A stretch of 32,652 bases of DNA from contig QEXX01000035.1 of the NCBI GenBank assembly GCA_003130835.1, forward strand, positions 1-32,652, written 5' to 3'. The notes under the pieces are model-generated. The model worked only from the letters and a program-made list of their open reading frames with translations, did no database searches and was not told the DNA's origin. The position numbers were made by a program, and so were the translations under genes. This document shows positions 1 to 7,134 of the stretch, piece by piece. The stretch is from Anaerolineae bacterium (GTDB taxonomy: Bacteria; Chloroflexota; Anaerolineae; Anaerolineales; UBA4823). Position 1 is the stretch's first letter. Each line of letters starts with the position of its first letter.

Positions 1-852
1 CCTTGGCTCTGTGAGGGAACAGATACTCGACCCGATGAATTGGGTTTCCAACCTGCGGCCGATGCAGACAAATGCACCAATTTGGCGACCAAGTTGGTCT
101 TCACCCAATACCCGAGCAGCGCTTTTGAAAACCTTCCCTTTGCGCAGCAACCTGTCGTCCGAGCGGAGGATGATGACGGTAATCTTGCAATTACTTACGA
201 GGGCTACATTTTTATCGATCTTGCCAATAATCCGGTTGGGGGTCTGTTACTGCCCGGCCCCTATTACAAAAAGGCTGTCGATGGGGTCGCCACCTTCAGT
301 GGCCTGTACATCAATAAAGCGGGGGAAGGGTACGCCCTCAAGGCCTTTGGGTTGGGTTCGAGCGGTGATTTTATATTAACAGAAGGGGCTGCCTTTGATG
401 TCCTCAAACAATCGGCGGATCTTTCGGTAACAGTGGCGGATAGTCCGGATCCGGTGACTGTTGGGGCAGGGTTGACCTACACTGTAGCTGTGGCGAATGC
501 TGGGCCGCACACAGCGCAGGGGGTAAGCGTGAGCTTGCAACTGCCGGCTGGCTATGTACTTCAGAGCGGCGGTGGAGCAGGTTGGAGCTGCAGCCAGATT
601 GGGAATGTCGTGACCTGCACGCGAACGAGTTTAGGCTTGGGGCAGACGGTGCAGATCACGGTGCAAGGGACGGCACCGGCGCAGGCTGGGAGCATTACAG
701 CGACGGCGACGGTGAGCATGTCGGAGAGCATGGAAGATCCGAACCCGGCGAACAACCAGGCAACAGCGAGCACAACAGTCGTCGAACTGCCGCCCACGGG
801 TCCGTCCTATATCTTGTACTTGCCGTTGGTGCTGAACAATCCAGCGCCATAA
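1..852 (+). CDS. Secreted DUF11-repeat protein, C-terminal part
   Basis: The frame is open from base 1, so the gene starts outside the window and only its last 283 codons are seen. The fragment holds an extracellular-type region, then a DUF11-like (CARDB/Ig-like) beta-sandwich repeat at about bases 415-785. Its signs are ADLSVTV at the start, a DPVTVGAGLTYTV core and a DPNPANN motif near the end. The C-terminus is PPTGPSYILYLPLVLNNPAP. The YLPLV tail is widespread in secreted Chloroflexota proteins and is usually extracellular; its exact role is not established. The function is probably structural or cell-surface, but the enzymatic or binding part, if any, lies upstream of the window. A strong intrinsic terminator follows directly. 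A later in-frame start at base 40 (TTG) is possible but unlikely, because no ribosome binding site precedes it. Confidence 0.85.
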   Translation, partial: PWLCEGTDTRPDELGFQPAADADKCTNLATKLVFTQYPSSAFENLPFAQQPVVRAEDDDGNLAITYEGYIFIDLANNPVGGLLLPGPYYKKAVDGVATFSGLYINKAGEGYALKAFGLGSSGDFILTEGAAFDVLKQSADLSVTVADSPDPVTVGAGLTYTVAVANAGPHTAQGVSVSLQLPAGYVLQSGGGAGWSCSQIGNVVTCTRTSLGLGQTVQITVQGTAPAQAGSITATATVSMSESMEDPNPANNQATASTTVVELPPTGPSYILYLPLVLNNPAP

Positions 853-870
853 GCGACACTCGTCCGAGAA

Positions 871-912
871 AACCGGAGCGCTCATTTTCATGAGCGCTCC
901 GGTTCATCTTTT
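871..912 (+). terminator. Intrinsic terminator after the DUF11 gene
   Basis: Perfect 14-bp stem (871-884 with 891-904, AACCGGAGCGCTCA paired with its complement), six-base loop, then CATCTTTTT. It lies 19 bases after the stop codon. The stretch 913-1020 holds nothing I can recognise. Confidence 0.9.
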
Positions 913-1020
913 TAGTCGCTATGGTTCTGAGGATTCCCGCCTTTTGTTCCTATCTTCGCCCAGAGAACCGAAATTCAATCCCTCGCAACAGGTTCTCCAT
1001 CGATGCCCTTGCAGGGTTTT

Positions 1021-1374
1021 TCATTCTACCGGCAATGCCAGAATGAACAACCGTCCCCAATTGGCTTGGCCGTTCTGGGCGATGCAGGTTTGTAAAGTGA
1101 CGTGTGGGTCACCCATATAGTAGCGGGCGAAAATTTGAGCTGTGGTCAGGATTTCACCGGTTTCAAGGTTTTTATAGTCGCTGATGTTACTGCTGGGTTG
1201 TAGGGCTTGGTAGCGGTCGATTTGTTGCACCTGATAAAGTTGAGTTTTAGCATCGTCGCTGACTAAATAGAATTGATCACCCATGCTGATCAGAAAATAA
1301 TATTGACCGGCATGGGTGTTATGGGCGAGCAATCCAACCACATCTTCTTCAGCCAGCATATATTGGGTTAGCAC
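1021..1374 (-). CDS. Sortase-like protein, C-terminal catalytic part (frameshifted from its N-terminal part)
   Basis: This is the 3' half of a secreted sortase-like protein. The sortase signature is visible: a His in GLLAHNTHAG, a catalytic Cys in HVTLQTC, and an Arg in NWGRLFILA near the C-terminus, in the order and spacing expected of the family. The block YQALQPSS...DLETGE-like (here YKNLETGE) is typical of a Chloroflexota sortase-like group as I recall it. The frame continues upstream of the possible GTG at 1374, without a stop, to about 1500 and reads ARIVQQPPNNYSYISSENEV. That is the expected N-terminal edge of the domain. The start given here is therefore probably not a true start. A single base added in the T5 run at 1438-1442 would join this frame to the signal-peptide frame ending at 1368, giving one protein of about 238 residues. 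Substrate unknown. Confidence 0.75.
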   Translation of the reverse strand: MLTQYMLAEEDVVGLLAHNTHAGQYYFLISMGDQFYLVSDDAKTQLYQVQQIDRYQALQPSSNISDYKNLETGEILTTAQIFARYYMGDPHVTLQTCIAQNGQANWGRLFILALPVE

Positions 1375-1736
1375 CTCGTTTTCGGATGAGATGTAGCTAT
1401 AATTGTTTGGGGGTTGTTGTACGATCCGAGCGGTGAATTTTTCGGTTGATACAAGCCTCGCCAGGCAGAACTCTGCCCACTGGCGATGCTGGCGATAAAT
1501 TCATCAAGGGTTGGGAAAGTCGCTTCAGGAGTGGGGGTTGGGGAAGGAATCGGAGTGGGGGTCGGATTGGTTGAAGGTGCGTTAGCTGATTGCCCATTGC
1601 CGATCACAAGCGGCAGATAGACGGAATAGTTTTCCCGCTCCGCATGGGACACGGAAGGGTTGTTGGGAAAGGTGAGATTTAAGGCGCTAAACAAGACCAA
1701 AGCGGCGCTAATCATTCCAACGAGGCGCTTTGTCAT
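1368..1736 (-). CDS. Sortase-like protein, N-terminal part: signal peptide, YLPLV motif, Pro/Thr stalk
   Basis: The ATG at 1736 is preceded by AGGAGG with a six-base gap, so the start is secure; an upstream in-frame extension to 1769 is not needed. The product begins MTKRLVGMISAALVLFSALN, a signal peptide, followed by the NYSVYLPLVIGNG motif and a stalk of TPTP repeats. A short segment TLDEFIASIASGQ comes next. After LYQPKNSP the frame departs from the sortase-like family pattern and runs out at 1368. The companion frame (stop at 1021) supplies the catalytic domain. The junction lies in a run of five T at 1438-1442 (five A on the coding strand), consistent with a one-base deletion. The gene has an upstream c-di-GMP riboswitch leader. 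It is either an assembly error in an intact gene or a recently broken gene. Confidence 0.75.
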   Translation of the reverse strand: MTKRLVGMISAALVLFSALNLTFPNNPSVSHAERENYSVYLPLVIGNGQSANAPSTNPTPTPIPSPTPTPEATFPTLDEFIASIASGQSSAWRGLYQPKNSPLGSYNNPQTIIATSHPKTRC

Positions 1737-1810
1737 ATTTCCTCCTGCATGACAAAGGCGCCCCGACAAGAAGCCGCAGCAAACTCACCATGCCTGGATC
1801 AAATACAATC

Positions 1811-1864
1811 AAAAAGCCCCGACTGCAGACTACAGACGGAGAATGTCTGCGCCTCGGTCGGGGC
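1811..1864 (-). terminator. Intrinsic terminator in the leader of the sortase-like gene (riboswitch expression platform)
   Basis: On the minus strand GCCCCGAC (1864-1857) pairs with GTCGGGGC (1823-1816), followed by TTTTT (1815-1811). An inner GCAGAC/GTCTGC stem (1850-1845 with 1830-1825) extends it. It sits about 67 bases after the riboswitch aptamer and about 75 bases before the ATG at 1736, so it would end transcription before the gene. No minus-strand gene lies upstream that would need it as an ordinary terminator. Confidence 0.85.
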
Positions 1865-1930
1865 GGTTCGGTGGGGAAAAATCCCTTTGAATACGGATGG
1901 TGAGTGTATTTTTGGTTCATTTCTCGTTTT

Positions 1931-2012
1931 CGGCAGCCTGGCAATCGTAGACGAGCTTGTCTTTAGACCCATGGCTTTGCGTCGCCGGCTTTCGCCGGGT
2001 TTGCCTTTGTCG
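1931..2012 (-). ncRNA. Cyclic di-GMP-I (GEMM-I) riboswitch aptamer
   Basis: Read on the minus strand, the aptamer contains the hallmark blocks in order. They are AAAGGCAAACC, a P2 hairpin CCGGC-GAAA-GCCGG with a GNRA tetraloop, the highly conserved GACGCAAAGCC, then GGGTCTAAAG, a P3 arm, CTACGATTGCC and AGGCTGCCG. These match the consensus of c-di-GMP class I riboswitches such as Vc2 nearly base for base. It precedes the sortase-like gene in the same orientation with a terminator between them, so it probably controls transcription elongation. Whether ligand turns the gene on or off cannot be told by eye; that needs the antiterminator pairing. Several open frames cross this region in both strands and are spurious. 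Confidence 0.95.
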
Positions 2013-2230
2013 AACGATGGTTGGTTATTGGCTGGTTCTGCTCTCCAAAGATTCGATAGGTGTTTTCTAAATTTTAACTGCAAATTTTAAAAAAGTTCCT
2101 ATTATTTTTGTAAGCTTTGAGAATTTGGTGTCTTGTGCTTCTTTCGATGTTTGGTCAGGCAAAACGATGGCTATTTTTGGGCAGGAACTCGGATATCGGT
2201 TGCAAGTGATTGTTTTTTTGTTTTGCCCGC

Positions 2231-2350
2231 TCTACTCCCCTCGCCCGCTGGGAGAGGGGCTAGGGGGAGTCTAACTCCCCTCGCCCGCTGGGAGAGGGAC
2301 TGGGGGGAGTCTAACTCCCCTCGCCCGCTGGGAGAGGGGCGGGGGTGAGG
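2231..2350. repeat. Three tandem 40-bp GC-rich repeats
   Basis: Units at 2231-2270, 2271-2310 and 2311-2350 each read (CTA)ACTCCCCTCGCCCGC-TGGGAGAGGG..., differing at a few bases; the third diverges at its end. Each unit is itself partly palindromic (CTCCCC...GGGGAG), so it would form a hairpin in either strand. This type of element is common between genes in large environmental bacterial genomes. No coding capacity is credible. Confidence 0.85.
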
Positions 2351-2373
2351 GGGTAGGCGCGCAGGTGCTCGTT

Positions 2374-2405
2374 ACTCAACCCGCGTTTGTGTCTGCGGGT
2401 TGAGT
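2374..2405. repeat. Inverted repeat upstream of tdk
   Basis: ACTCAACCCGC (2374-2384) and GCGGGTTGAGT (2395-2405) form an 11-bp perfect stem with a 10-base loop. No T-run follows in either direction, so it is not a standard terminator. A smaller GGCGG/CCGCC pair lies just after it. The rest of 2406-2595 shows no gene. Confidence 0.65.
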
Positions 2406-2595
2406 AGGCGGTGTTCTCTCCGCCGTATCGAGACCCAACTTCGTCCTCTCTCCAAGCACCTTAGAGATAGAGTTGAGGCGATCTTGCGAGATCGTTCCAT
2501 CAGCAAGTTGCACAGGCAGTTTATGATACAATCGGCGCGGGATGGCTGAAGATTGATGGTGTTGGTTAGGAATACTACAATCAAAGGAAGGGCAC

Positions 2596-3168
2596 ATGAG
2601 ACATCATTCGGGGTCTGTTGAAGTCATTACGGGCTCGATGTTCTGCGGCAAGACGGATGAACTCATCCGGCGCTTGCGTAGGGCGACCATTGCCCGTCAG
2701 AAGGTGCAAGTTTTCAAACCAGCAATCGATACGCGCTATGCGGCGGAAAAGGTGACCTCCCATGCAGGGACGGAGTTTGTTGCCACGCCGATCCAATCGG
2801 CGAGCCAAATTCGCCAATTGCTAGAGGCGGATGTCACCGTTGTTGCTATTGATGAAGCGCAATTTTTCGATGATGAGATTATCCCGCTGGTGCAAGAATT
2901 AGCCGATCAAGGGATACGCGTGATCATTGCCGGGTTGGATACCGATTTTCGCGGTGAACCCTTTGGACCGATGCCAGTCCTTATGGCGCAGGCCGAGCGG
3001 GTGGACAAATTGCAGGCGATCTGCATGGTCTGCGGTGAACCGGCGACCCGTACCCAAAGGCTGGTCAATGGCCAGCCGGCGCACTACAATGACCCGGTGG
3101 TGATTGTTGGGGCAGCCGAACTATACGAAGCGCGCTGCCGCAAACATCATATTGTGCGGAGAGATTAA
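2596..3168 (+). CDS. tdk: Thymidine kinase (type II)
   Basis: Transfers phosphate from ATP to thymidine in the dTMP salvage pathway, in the cytoplasm. The 190 residues fit type II thymidine kinases. The P-loop is GSMFCGKT at residues 13-20. The DEAQFF segment holds the catalytic glutamate. The lasso/zinc part carries CMVCG and a later C-R-K-H-H in place of a second CxxC, a Cys/His variant. The start is an ATG at 2596 preceded by AAAGGAAGGG. It is followed after three bases by hpt, so the two nucleotide-salvage genes are probably one transcript, with the CCA-adding enzyme third. Confidence 0.96.
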   Translation: MRHHSGSVEVITGSMFCGKTDELIRRLRRATIARQKVQVFKPAIDTRYAAEKVTSHAGTEFVATPIQSASQIRQLLEADVTVVAIDEAQFFDDEIIPLVQELADQGIRVIIAGLDTDFRGEPFGPMPVLMAQAERVDKLQAICMVCGEPATRTQRLVNGQPAHYNDPVVIVGAAELYEARCRKHHIVRRD

Positions 3169-3171
3169 GCT

Positions 3172-3732
3172 ATGCAAGATTATCATGAGTTTTTAGACGA
3201 AATCCTAATCGAAGCGGATGCACTCCAAAAGCGGATTTCGGAATTGGGCGCCGAGATCAGCCGCGATTACGCCGGCGGAGATATTCATCTCATCTGTATT
3301 TTGCGCGGTGGGGTGTTATTTTTAGCCGATCTCATGCGCTGTATAACAGTGCCGCTCACCGTAGATTTTATGGCGGTCTCGTCCTACGGTACTGGCGCGC
3401 GTCAATCTACCGGTCAAGTGCGCATTACGCTTGACTTACAGAGCGGCATTACCGGGCGAGATGTCTTGTTGGTAGAAGACATTGTGGATAGTGGCTATAC
3501 CATCGCTTCTGTCATCCACCTGCTAGAGACGCGCCATCCCAAAAGCTTGAAGGTCTGTACATTGCTGGATAAGTTTGAACGGCGCGAGGTCGATGTGCCA
3601 ATTCATTACTGCGGTTTCCGCATCCCAAATAAGTTCGTTTTTGGATATGGCTTGGATTTGGATGAATACTACCGCAATTTGCCGTTCATCGGTACGGTCA
3701 ACGCGGCTTTGTATCGTCCGCCGCAAGGGTAG
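3172..3732 (+). CDS. hpt: Hypoxanthine phosphoribosyltransferase
   Basis: Converts hypoxanthine (and often guanine) plus PRPP to IMP/GMP in purine salvage. The PRPP-binding motif LLVEDIVDSGYT is present in mid-protein. The SSYGT flexible-loop motif precedes it, and the C-terminal VFGYGLDLDEYYRNLPFIG block is diagnostic of Hpt. At 186 residues it is of usual length. Start ATG at 3172, with GGAGAGA upstream inside the tdk end. It lies between tdk (three bases) and the CCA-adding enzyme (15 bases), suggesting co-transcription. Confidence 0.96.
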   Translation: MQDYHEFLDEILIEADALQKRISELGAEISRDYAGGDIHLICILRGGVLFLADLMRCITVPLTVDFMAVSSYGTGARQSTGQVRITLDLQSGITGRDVLLVEDIVDSGYTIASVIHLLETRHPKSLKVCTLLDKFERREVDVPIHYCGFRIPNKFVFGYGLDLDEYYRNLPFIGTVNAALYRPPQG

Positions 3733-3747
3733 AAATTCGATCTCCGA

Positions 3748-5247
3748 ATGGACTCCTTATTACGACTTCCTGTCCTAGACTCTGTCCGAGCCCTGGCTGG
3801 CAGCGCCGCGATTTATCTGGTTGGCGGCGCCGTGCGGGATGCGTTGCTGGGAAAGACGATTACCGATTTCGATTTTGTAGTCTCCGAAAATTCCCTTCAG
3901 ATTGCCCGCCGGGTCGCCAATGCGCTCTCTGGTGCGTATTATCCTTTGGATAGCCAGCGCCAATATGGACGGGTGGTTTGGAGTTCGCCACAGGGAGAGC
4001 GCATAAAACTGGATTTTGCCCTTCAGGTTGGCAACTCCATCGAAGAGGATTTACAACACCGAGACTTTACGGTTAATGCCATTGCTCTTGACCTGCAACG
4101 TCCGCAGCGAATCATCGATCCTCTCCATGGAGCTCAAGATATTTTAGCGAAAACTCTGCGGGCTTGCTCGGATGAGGCTTTTCGCCACGATCCGTTGCGG
4201 GTGATTCGGGGCATCCGTTTTGCATTAACATTGAACTTTCGAATCGAGCCGCCCACCTGGCGGTCTATGGTAGCAAACGCTCCTGGTTTGGTGACTGTTT
4301 CTGCCGAACGAAAAGCTGAAGAACTTTTCCGTCTGTTGTCCTCGCACGCGGTTGCTAGCGGCATTCGCTTGCTCGATCGGGTGGGCGCGCTCCCCTATAC
4401 CTTGCCTGAATTGCTTACGCTGAAGAGGGTTGAGCAATCCCCTCCTCATCGCCAGGATGTCTATCAGCACACTTTAGCAGTGCTCAATCGGCTGGAGGAA
4501 ATTTTAGGCGCACTTTGTGAGGCTTTCGATGAGGAGCGTCAGGCGAACCTGGTCATGGGCATGGCTTCCTTGCGCCTAGGGCGGTACCGAGACCGCTTGA
4601 GCGAGTACTTTGCAGAACGCTTTACCCCTGAGCGCAACAAACGCGCTTTATTATTTCTAGCGGCGCTCTATCATGACAGCGGGAAAGCCTCAACTGCCAG
4701 CAAAGATGAAAAGGGTCAATGGCGCTTCTTCGGGCACGAACGCAGGAGTGCTGAACTGTTCGAGGAGCGTGGGCGGCAGTTGGCTTTAGCCAATGACGAA
4801 ATCGAATGGGTCAAGATGGTAATTTTGCATCACATGCGTCCCATTCTGTTCACCAATTCCGAAGGATTACCCAGCCGGCGCGCTGTGTACCGTTTTTTTC
4901 GTCAAACAGGCGAAGCCGGAATCGGTGTGTGTCTCATTTCGCTTGCCGATCTGTTGGGCATCTATGGCTTTACGCTGCCACCTTCTCTTTGGTCAAAGCA
5001 TGTGGATGTCATCCGTGAGCTGCTTCAGGCATGGTGGGAAGAAAAACAAACCAAAATCTCGCCTTCACCCTTGCTGAATGGCAATGAGGTCATGCAACGC
5101 TTTGGATTGAAACCAGGCCCGCTGATCGGAAAGGTGCTAGAAGGGGTGCGCGAAGCCCAAGCGGCCGGCGAAGTTCAATCCAAAACCGATGCGCTACGCT
5201 TGGCAGAGCAGATCATCCATGCCGAGCAGCTTGAGTCTCAGGGTTAG
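3748..5247 (+). CDS. CCA-adding tRNA nucleotidyltransferase family protein with HD domain
   Basis: Class II nucleotidyltransferase of the poly(A) polymerase/CCA-adding group, acting on tRNA 3' ends. The head domain has VGGAVRDALLGK and the catalytic aspartates in TDFDFVV near residues 36-42. EEDLQHRDFTVNAIALDL and DPLRVIRGIRFAL are further family blocks. A C-terminal HD phosphohydrolase-like domain carries ALYHDSGKAS. The 499 residues fit the HD-bearing form. Family members can add CCA, or only CC or only A; the sequence alone does not decide. The start is ATG at 3748, 15 bases after hpt. Convergent with the zinc-ribbon gene, with three bases between the stops. Confidence 0.9.
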   Translation: MDSLLRLPVLDSVRALAGSAAIYLVGGAVRDALLGKTITDFDFVVSENSLQIARRVANALSGAYYPLDSQRQYGRVVWSSPQGERIKLDFALQVGNSIEEDLQHRDFTVNAIALDLQRPQRIIDPLHGAQDILAKTLRACSDEAFRHDPLRVIRGIRFALTLNFRIEPPTWRSMVANAPGLVTVSAERKAEELFRLLSSHAVASGIRLLDRVGALPYTLPELLTLKRVEQSPPHRQDVYQHTLAVLNRLEEILGALCEAFDEERQANLVMGMASLRLGRYRDRLSEYFAERFTPERNKRALLFLAALYHDSGKASTASKDEKGQWRFFGHERRSAELFEERGRQLALANDEIEWVKMVILHHMRPILFTNSEGLPSRRAVYRFFRQTGEAGIGVCLISLADLLGIYGFTLPPSLWSKHVDVIRELLQAWWEEKQTKISPSPLLNGNEVMQRFGLKPGPLIGKVLEGVREAQAAGEVQSKTDALRLAEQIIHAEQLESQG

Positions 5248-5250
5248 GGA

Positions 5251-5547
5251 TTAAGGGAACAAGACCTCGAGGACCGGCAGATAATGACAGCGGCAGCCCA
5301 GCGGATGCGAGCATCCTTCGATGGGCAGGCGAGGTACCTCATGTTTGGGATAAGCGCCTTCTAATTCCCGGCAGGCTGGACAGCAATCTTGAGCTACACT
5401 CACCCTGACCAATGAAATGCGATCATTGGCGAGCATCCGTTTCAAGGCTTGGGCGGTTTCAGAATACTCGCTGAGGTCTGCCTGACAATTCTCACAGTGA
5501 GTGGCCGTGTCTGGCGATGAAGCGTGACAGAGAGAACAAATTTGCAC
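5251..5547 (-). CDS. Small zinc-ribbon protein, function unknown
   Basis: 98 residues starting with GTG at 5547, supported by AAGGAG seven bases upstream. The N-terminus has a four-cysteine zinc ribbon (C4, C7, C18, C21: ICSLC...HCENC). A second half has more cysteines (DCCPACRELEG and CSHPLGCRCHY), suggesting another metal site. I recognise no enzymatic motif. Upstream lies the repeat region, so it has no evident operon partner. Confidence 0.7.
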   Translation of the reverse strand: MQICSLCHASSPDTATHCENCQADLSEYSETAQALKRMLANDRISLVRVSVAQDCCPACRELEGAYPKHEVPRLPIEGCSHPLGCRCHYLPVLEVLFP

Positions 5548-5648
5548 GGTTTTTCTCCTTTGCGAAGATTTGCCCTAATTTTAATCCAAATCCCTGTGCG
5601 GCGAAGGAGGATCACCCCTTTTTTGTTCGGAGAATCATTAATTGAGTC

Positions 5649-5765
5649 CACTGCAAAAAAGGTATCGGACCACAAAGACACAAAGTCACGAAGTTTTCAT
5701 TATTTTAATGTCTTAGCGCCTTTGTGTCTTCGTGGTGAACAGGCTTTTTTCAGTAGAGTCATTAT
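5649..5765. repeat. MITE-like repeat, copy 1
   Basis: A 117-bp element with imperfect terminal inverted repeats: it starts CACTGCAAAAAAGG and ends GGCTTTTTTCAG plus a short tail. Inside, ACCACAAAGACACAAAG is mirrored by CTTTGTGTCTTCGTGGT, so the whole unit can fold on itself. A near-identical second copy lies at 5879-5995. The stretch 5548-5648 before it contains nothing recognisable. Confidence 0.85.
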
Positions 5766-5878
5766 CTGACGTTACGCAGTTTATTCGTGCCGCGACATTC
5801 ATGTCGCCTGAATCCACGAGATAAATCTCGTGCTACCGCGTAAGCGACATGCATGTCACCTGAAACCACGAGATAAAT
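5766..5878. repeat. Dispersed palindromic repeat (family A), between the two MITE-like copies
   Basis: Begins CTGACGTTACGCAGTT and contains GCGACATTCATGTCGC and CACGAGATAAATCTCGTG, both self-complementary. A second, shorter round follows with ACATGCATGT. The same family occurs at 24664-24742 in reverse orientation and at 32488-32652. No coding frame. Confidence 0.85.
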
Positions 5879-5995
5879 CACTGCAAAAAAGGTATGGGAC
5901 CACAAAGACACAAAGTCACGAAGTTTTCATTATTTTATTGTCTTAGTGCCTTTGTGTCTTCGTGGTGAACAGGCTTTTTTCAGTAGAGTCATTAT
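5879..5995. repeat. MITE-like repeat, copy 2
   Basis: Same length and orientation as copy 1, with three substitutions (C/G in GGTATSGGAC, A/T in TTTTAWTG, C/T in TTAGYGCC). Both copies are followed by ATTAT. The spacing suggests either a tandem duplication or insertion of the palindromic element between two copies. Confidence 0.85.
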
Positions 5996-6004
5996 TAAGA
6001 GGCT

Positions 6005-6038
6005 CTGCCCCCCATCTTGCATTTCAAGAGGGGGGCAG
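6005..6038. repeat. G/C hairpin downstream of the GT-B-like gene
   Basis: CTGCCCCCC (6005-6013) pairs with GGGGGGCAG (6030-6038), with an inner TCTTG/CAAGA pairing. It lies about 50 bases after the stop of the minus-strand transferase gene but lacks a T-run on that strand. It may be a weak terminator or a repeat element. Confidence 0.55.
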
Positions 6039-6090
6039 TCGGGAGAGGGGGAGGCGAATTGGCACCTGTTCGAGGAGAAGAACCCAATCG

Positions 6091-7122
6091 CTAACCTGAA
6101 TCGCGAGAATAGCTCAGTTGAGGCTTGAGGCGCAAGGAGTGGCGCGCTTTTTGCCGATCCAAGCGGGGCTTGTTTAACAAATCTTGGCAAATCGCCGCAA
6201 TCCGTTGTGCCGATTTCCCTCCGTTTTGAATTGGCAAAAGGCGTTTGAGTGCTTGCACATCCAAATAGGAATACACTTCCTTACCAAGAAGTAAACCGAC
6301 AAAGGTAACCGTCGAATATTGAGTGATCAGGACTTCACAATTGGCGATCATTTCATAGACATTTCCCTCGCTTAGAATCAAAGCTTCGGGAAGCAAGCGT
6401 TGTATTTCAAATAGGGCGCGTTTGTGATTTTCGTTGGGATGAAGTTTGACGATGATTGGTCGCCCGTTTGCGATTTGTTTGACCTGTTTCAAAAAATATT
6501 GACGATCATCAGGCTTAAAGGTCTCACGAGCACTAGAGGTAGCTACTAACACATATCCTTTGAAGGGGAAGTCATTGTTTTGGTAAGCTTTGACGTTATC
6601 AAAGTTTGGTATGCCCGTAACGATTAATTTGTGAGGTTTGACTCCCTTGCGAATGAATTCATCGCGGTAGCCTTCGGAAGCGACGCAAAAGACCTCATAT
6701 TGATCGGATAAGCCAGTCGCAGCGGTATTGGCTAGATAACGCGGCAATTTGAGATACTTAACCAAGATGAAGGTCCAGTCTTCGGGTTCCATAATGCCTT
6801 CCTGAACCAGAACCGTTGGAGTCTTGCGCACAATTTTCTGAGTGATCAGATCGGTGCAGGTGACCACCAGATCGTAGCTTCTGGCTTTACCGGCGTAGTC
6901 GATGGGTAAGTTGTGGGCAACAAGGTATCGCAGGGTTTGTTGTCGGTGACGCCCACCGAGGATCGTAAAATTCAGAAAACCGCTCTTTGCCAGTATAGAT
7001 AGTGGTGCATCTGCAAAGAAAGGCGTGAAATAGGCGTTAACTCCTTCCAAACGTTGCGCAATTTGATGCATCATGGTGGTTTGATTAAGCGAACCACAAA
7101 TAAACAGGACGTCGCGGTTCAT
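6091..7122 (-). CDS. GT-B-fold transferase-like protein (glycosyl/glycerophosphotransferase type)
   Basis: 343 residues with the general pattern of a two-Rossmann GT-B protein. An N-terminal half begins DVLFICGSLNQTT and includes VLVQEG; it is followed by VTGIPNFDN, then GYVLVATSSA, a PIIVKLHPNE block and ITQYSTVTFVGLLLGKEV. The HPNE and S-T-V-x-F-E/V motifs recall CDP-glycerol glycerophosphotransferases and capsule-type transferases, so a role in cell-envelope polymer synthesis is possible. Donor and acceptor are not evident. Start ATG at 7122 with GAGG upstream, 12 bases after the PHP gene, so both are probably one operon. Confidence 0.7.
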   Translation of the reverse strand: MNRDVLFICGSLNQTTMMHQIAQRLEGVNAYFTPFFADAPLSILAKSGFLNFTILGGRHRQQTLRYLVAHNLPIDYAGKARSYDLVVTCTDLITQKIVRKTPTVLVQEGIMEPEDWTFILVKYLKLPRYLANTAATGLSDQYEVFCVASEGYRDEFIRKGVKPHKLIVTGIPNFDNVKAYQNNDFPFKGYVLVATSSARETFKPDDRQYFLKQVKQIANGRPIIVKLHPNENHKRALFEIQRLLPEALILSEGNVYEMIANCEVLITQYSTVTFVGLLLGKEVYSYLDVQALKRLLPIQNGGKSAQRIAAICQDLLNKPRLDRQKARHSLRLKPQLSYSRDSG

Positions 7123-7134
7123 GCAGAGGCCTCA

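Noticed and set aside
1749-2090. Open frames on both strands over the leader of the sortase-like gene
   Set aside because: The region is explained by the c-di-GMP-I aptamer and terminator; the frames lack ribosome sites.
2231-2350. Possible CRISPR or short coding repeat
   Set aside because: Units are contiguous 40-bp copies without spacers and no cas gene is present.
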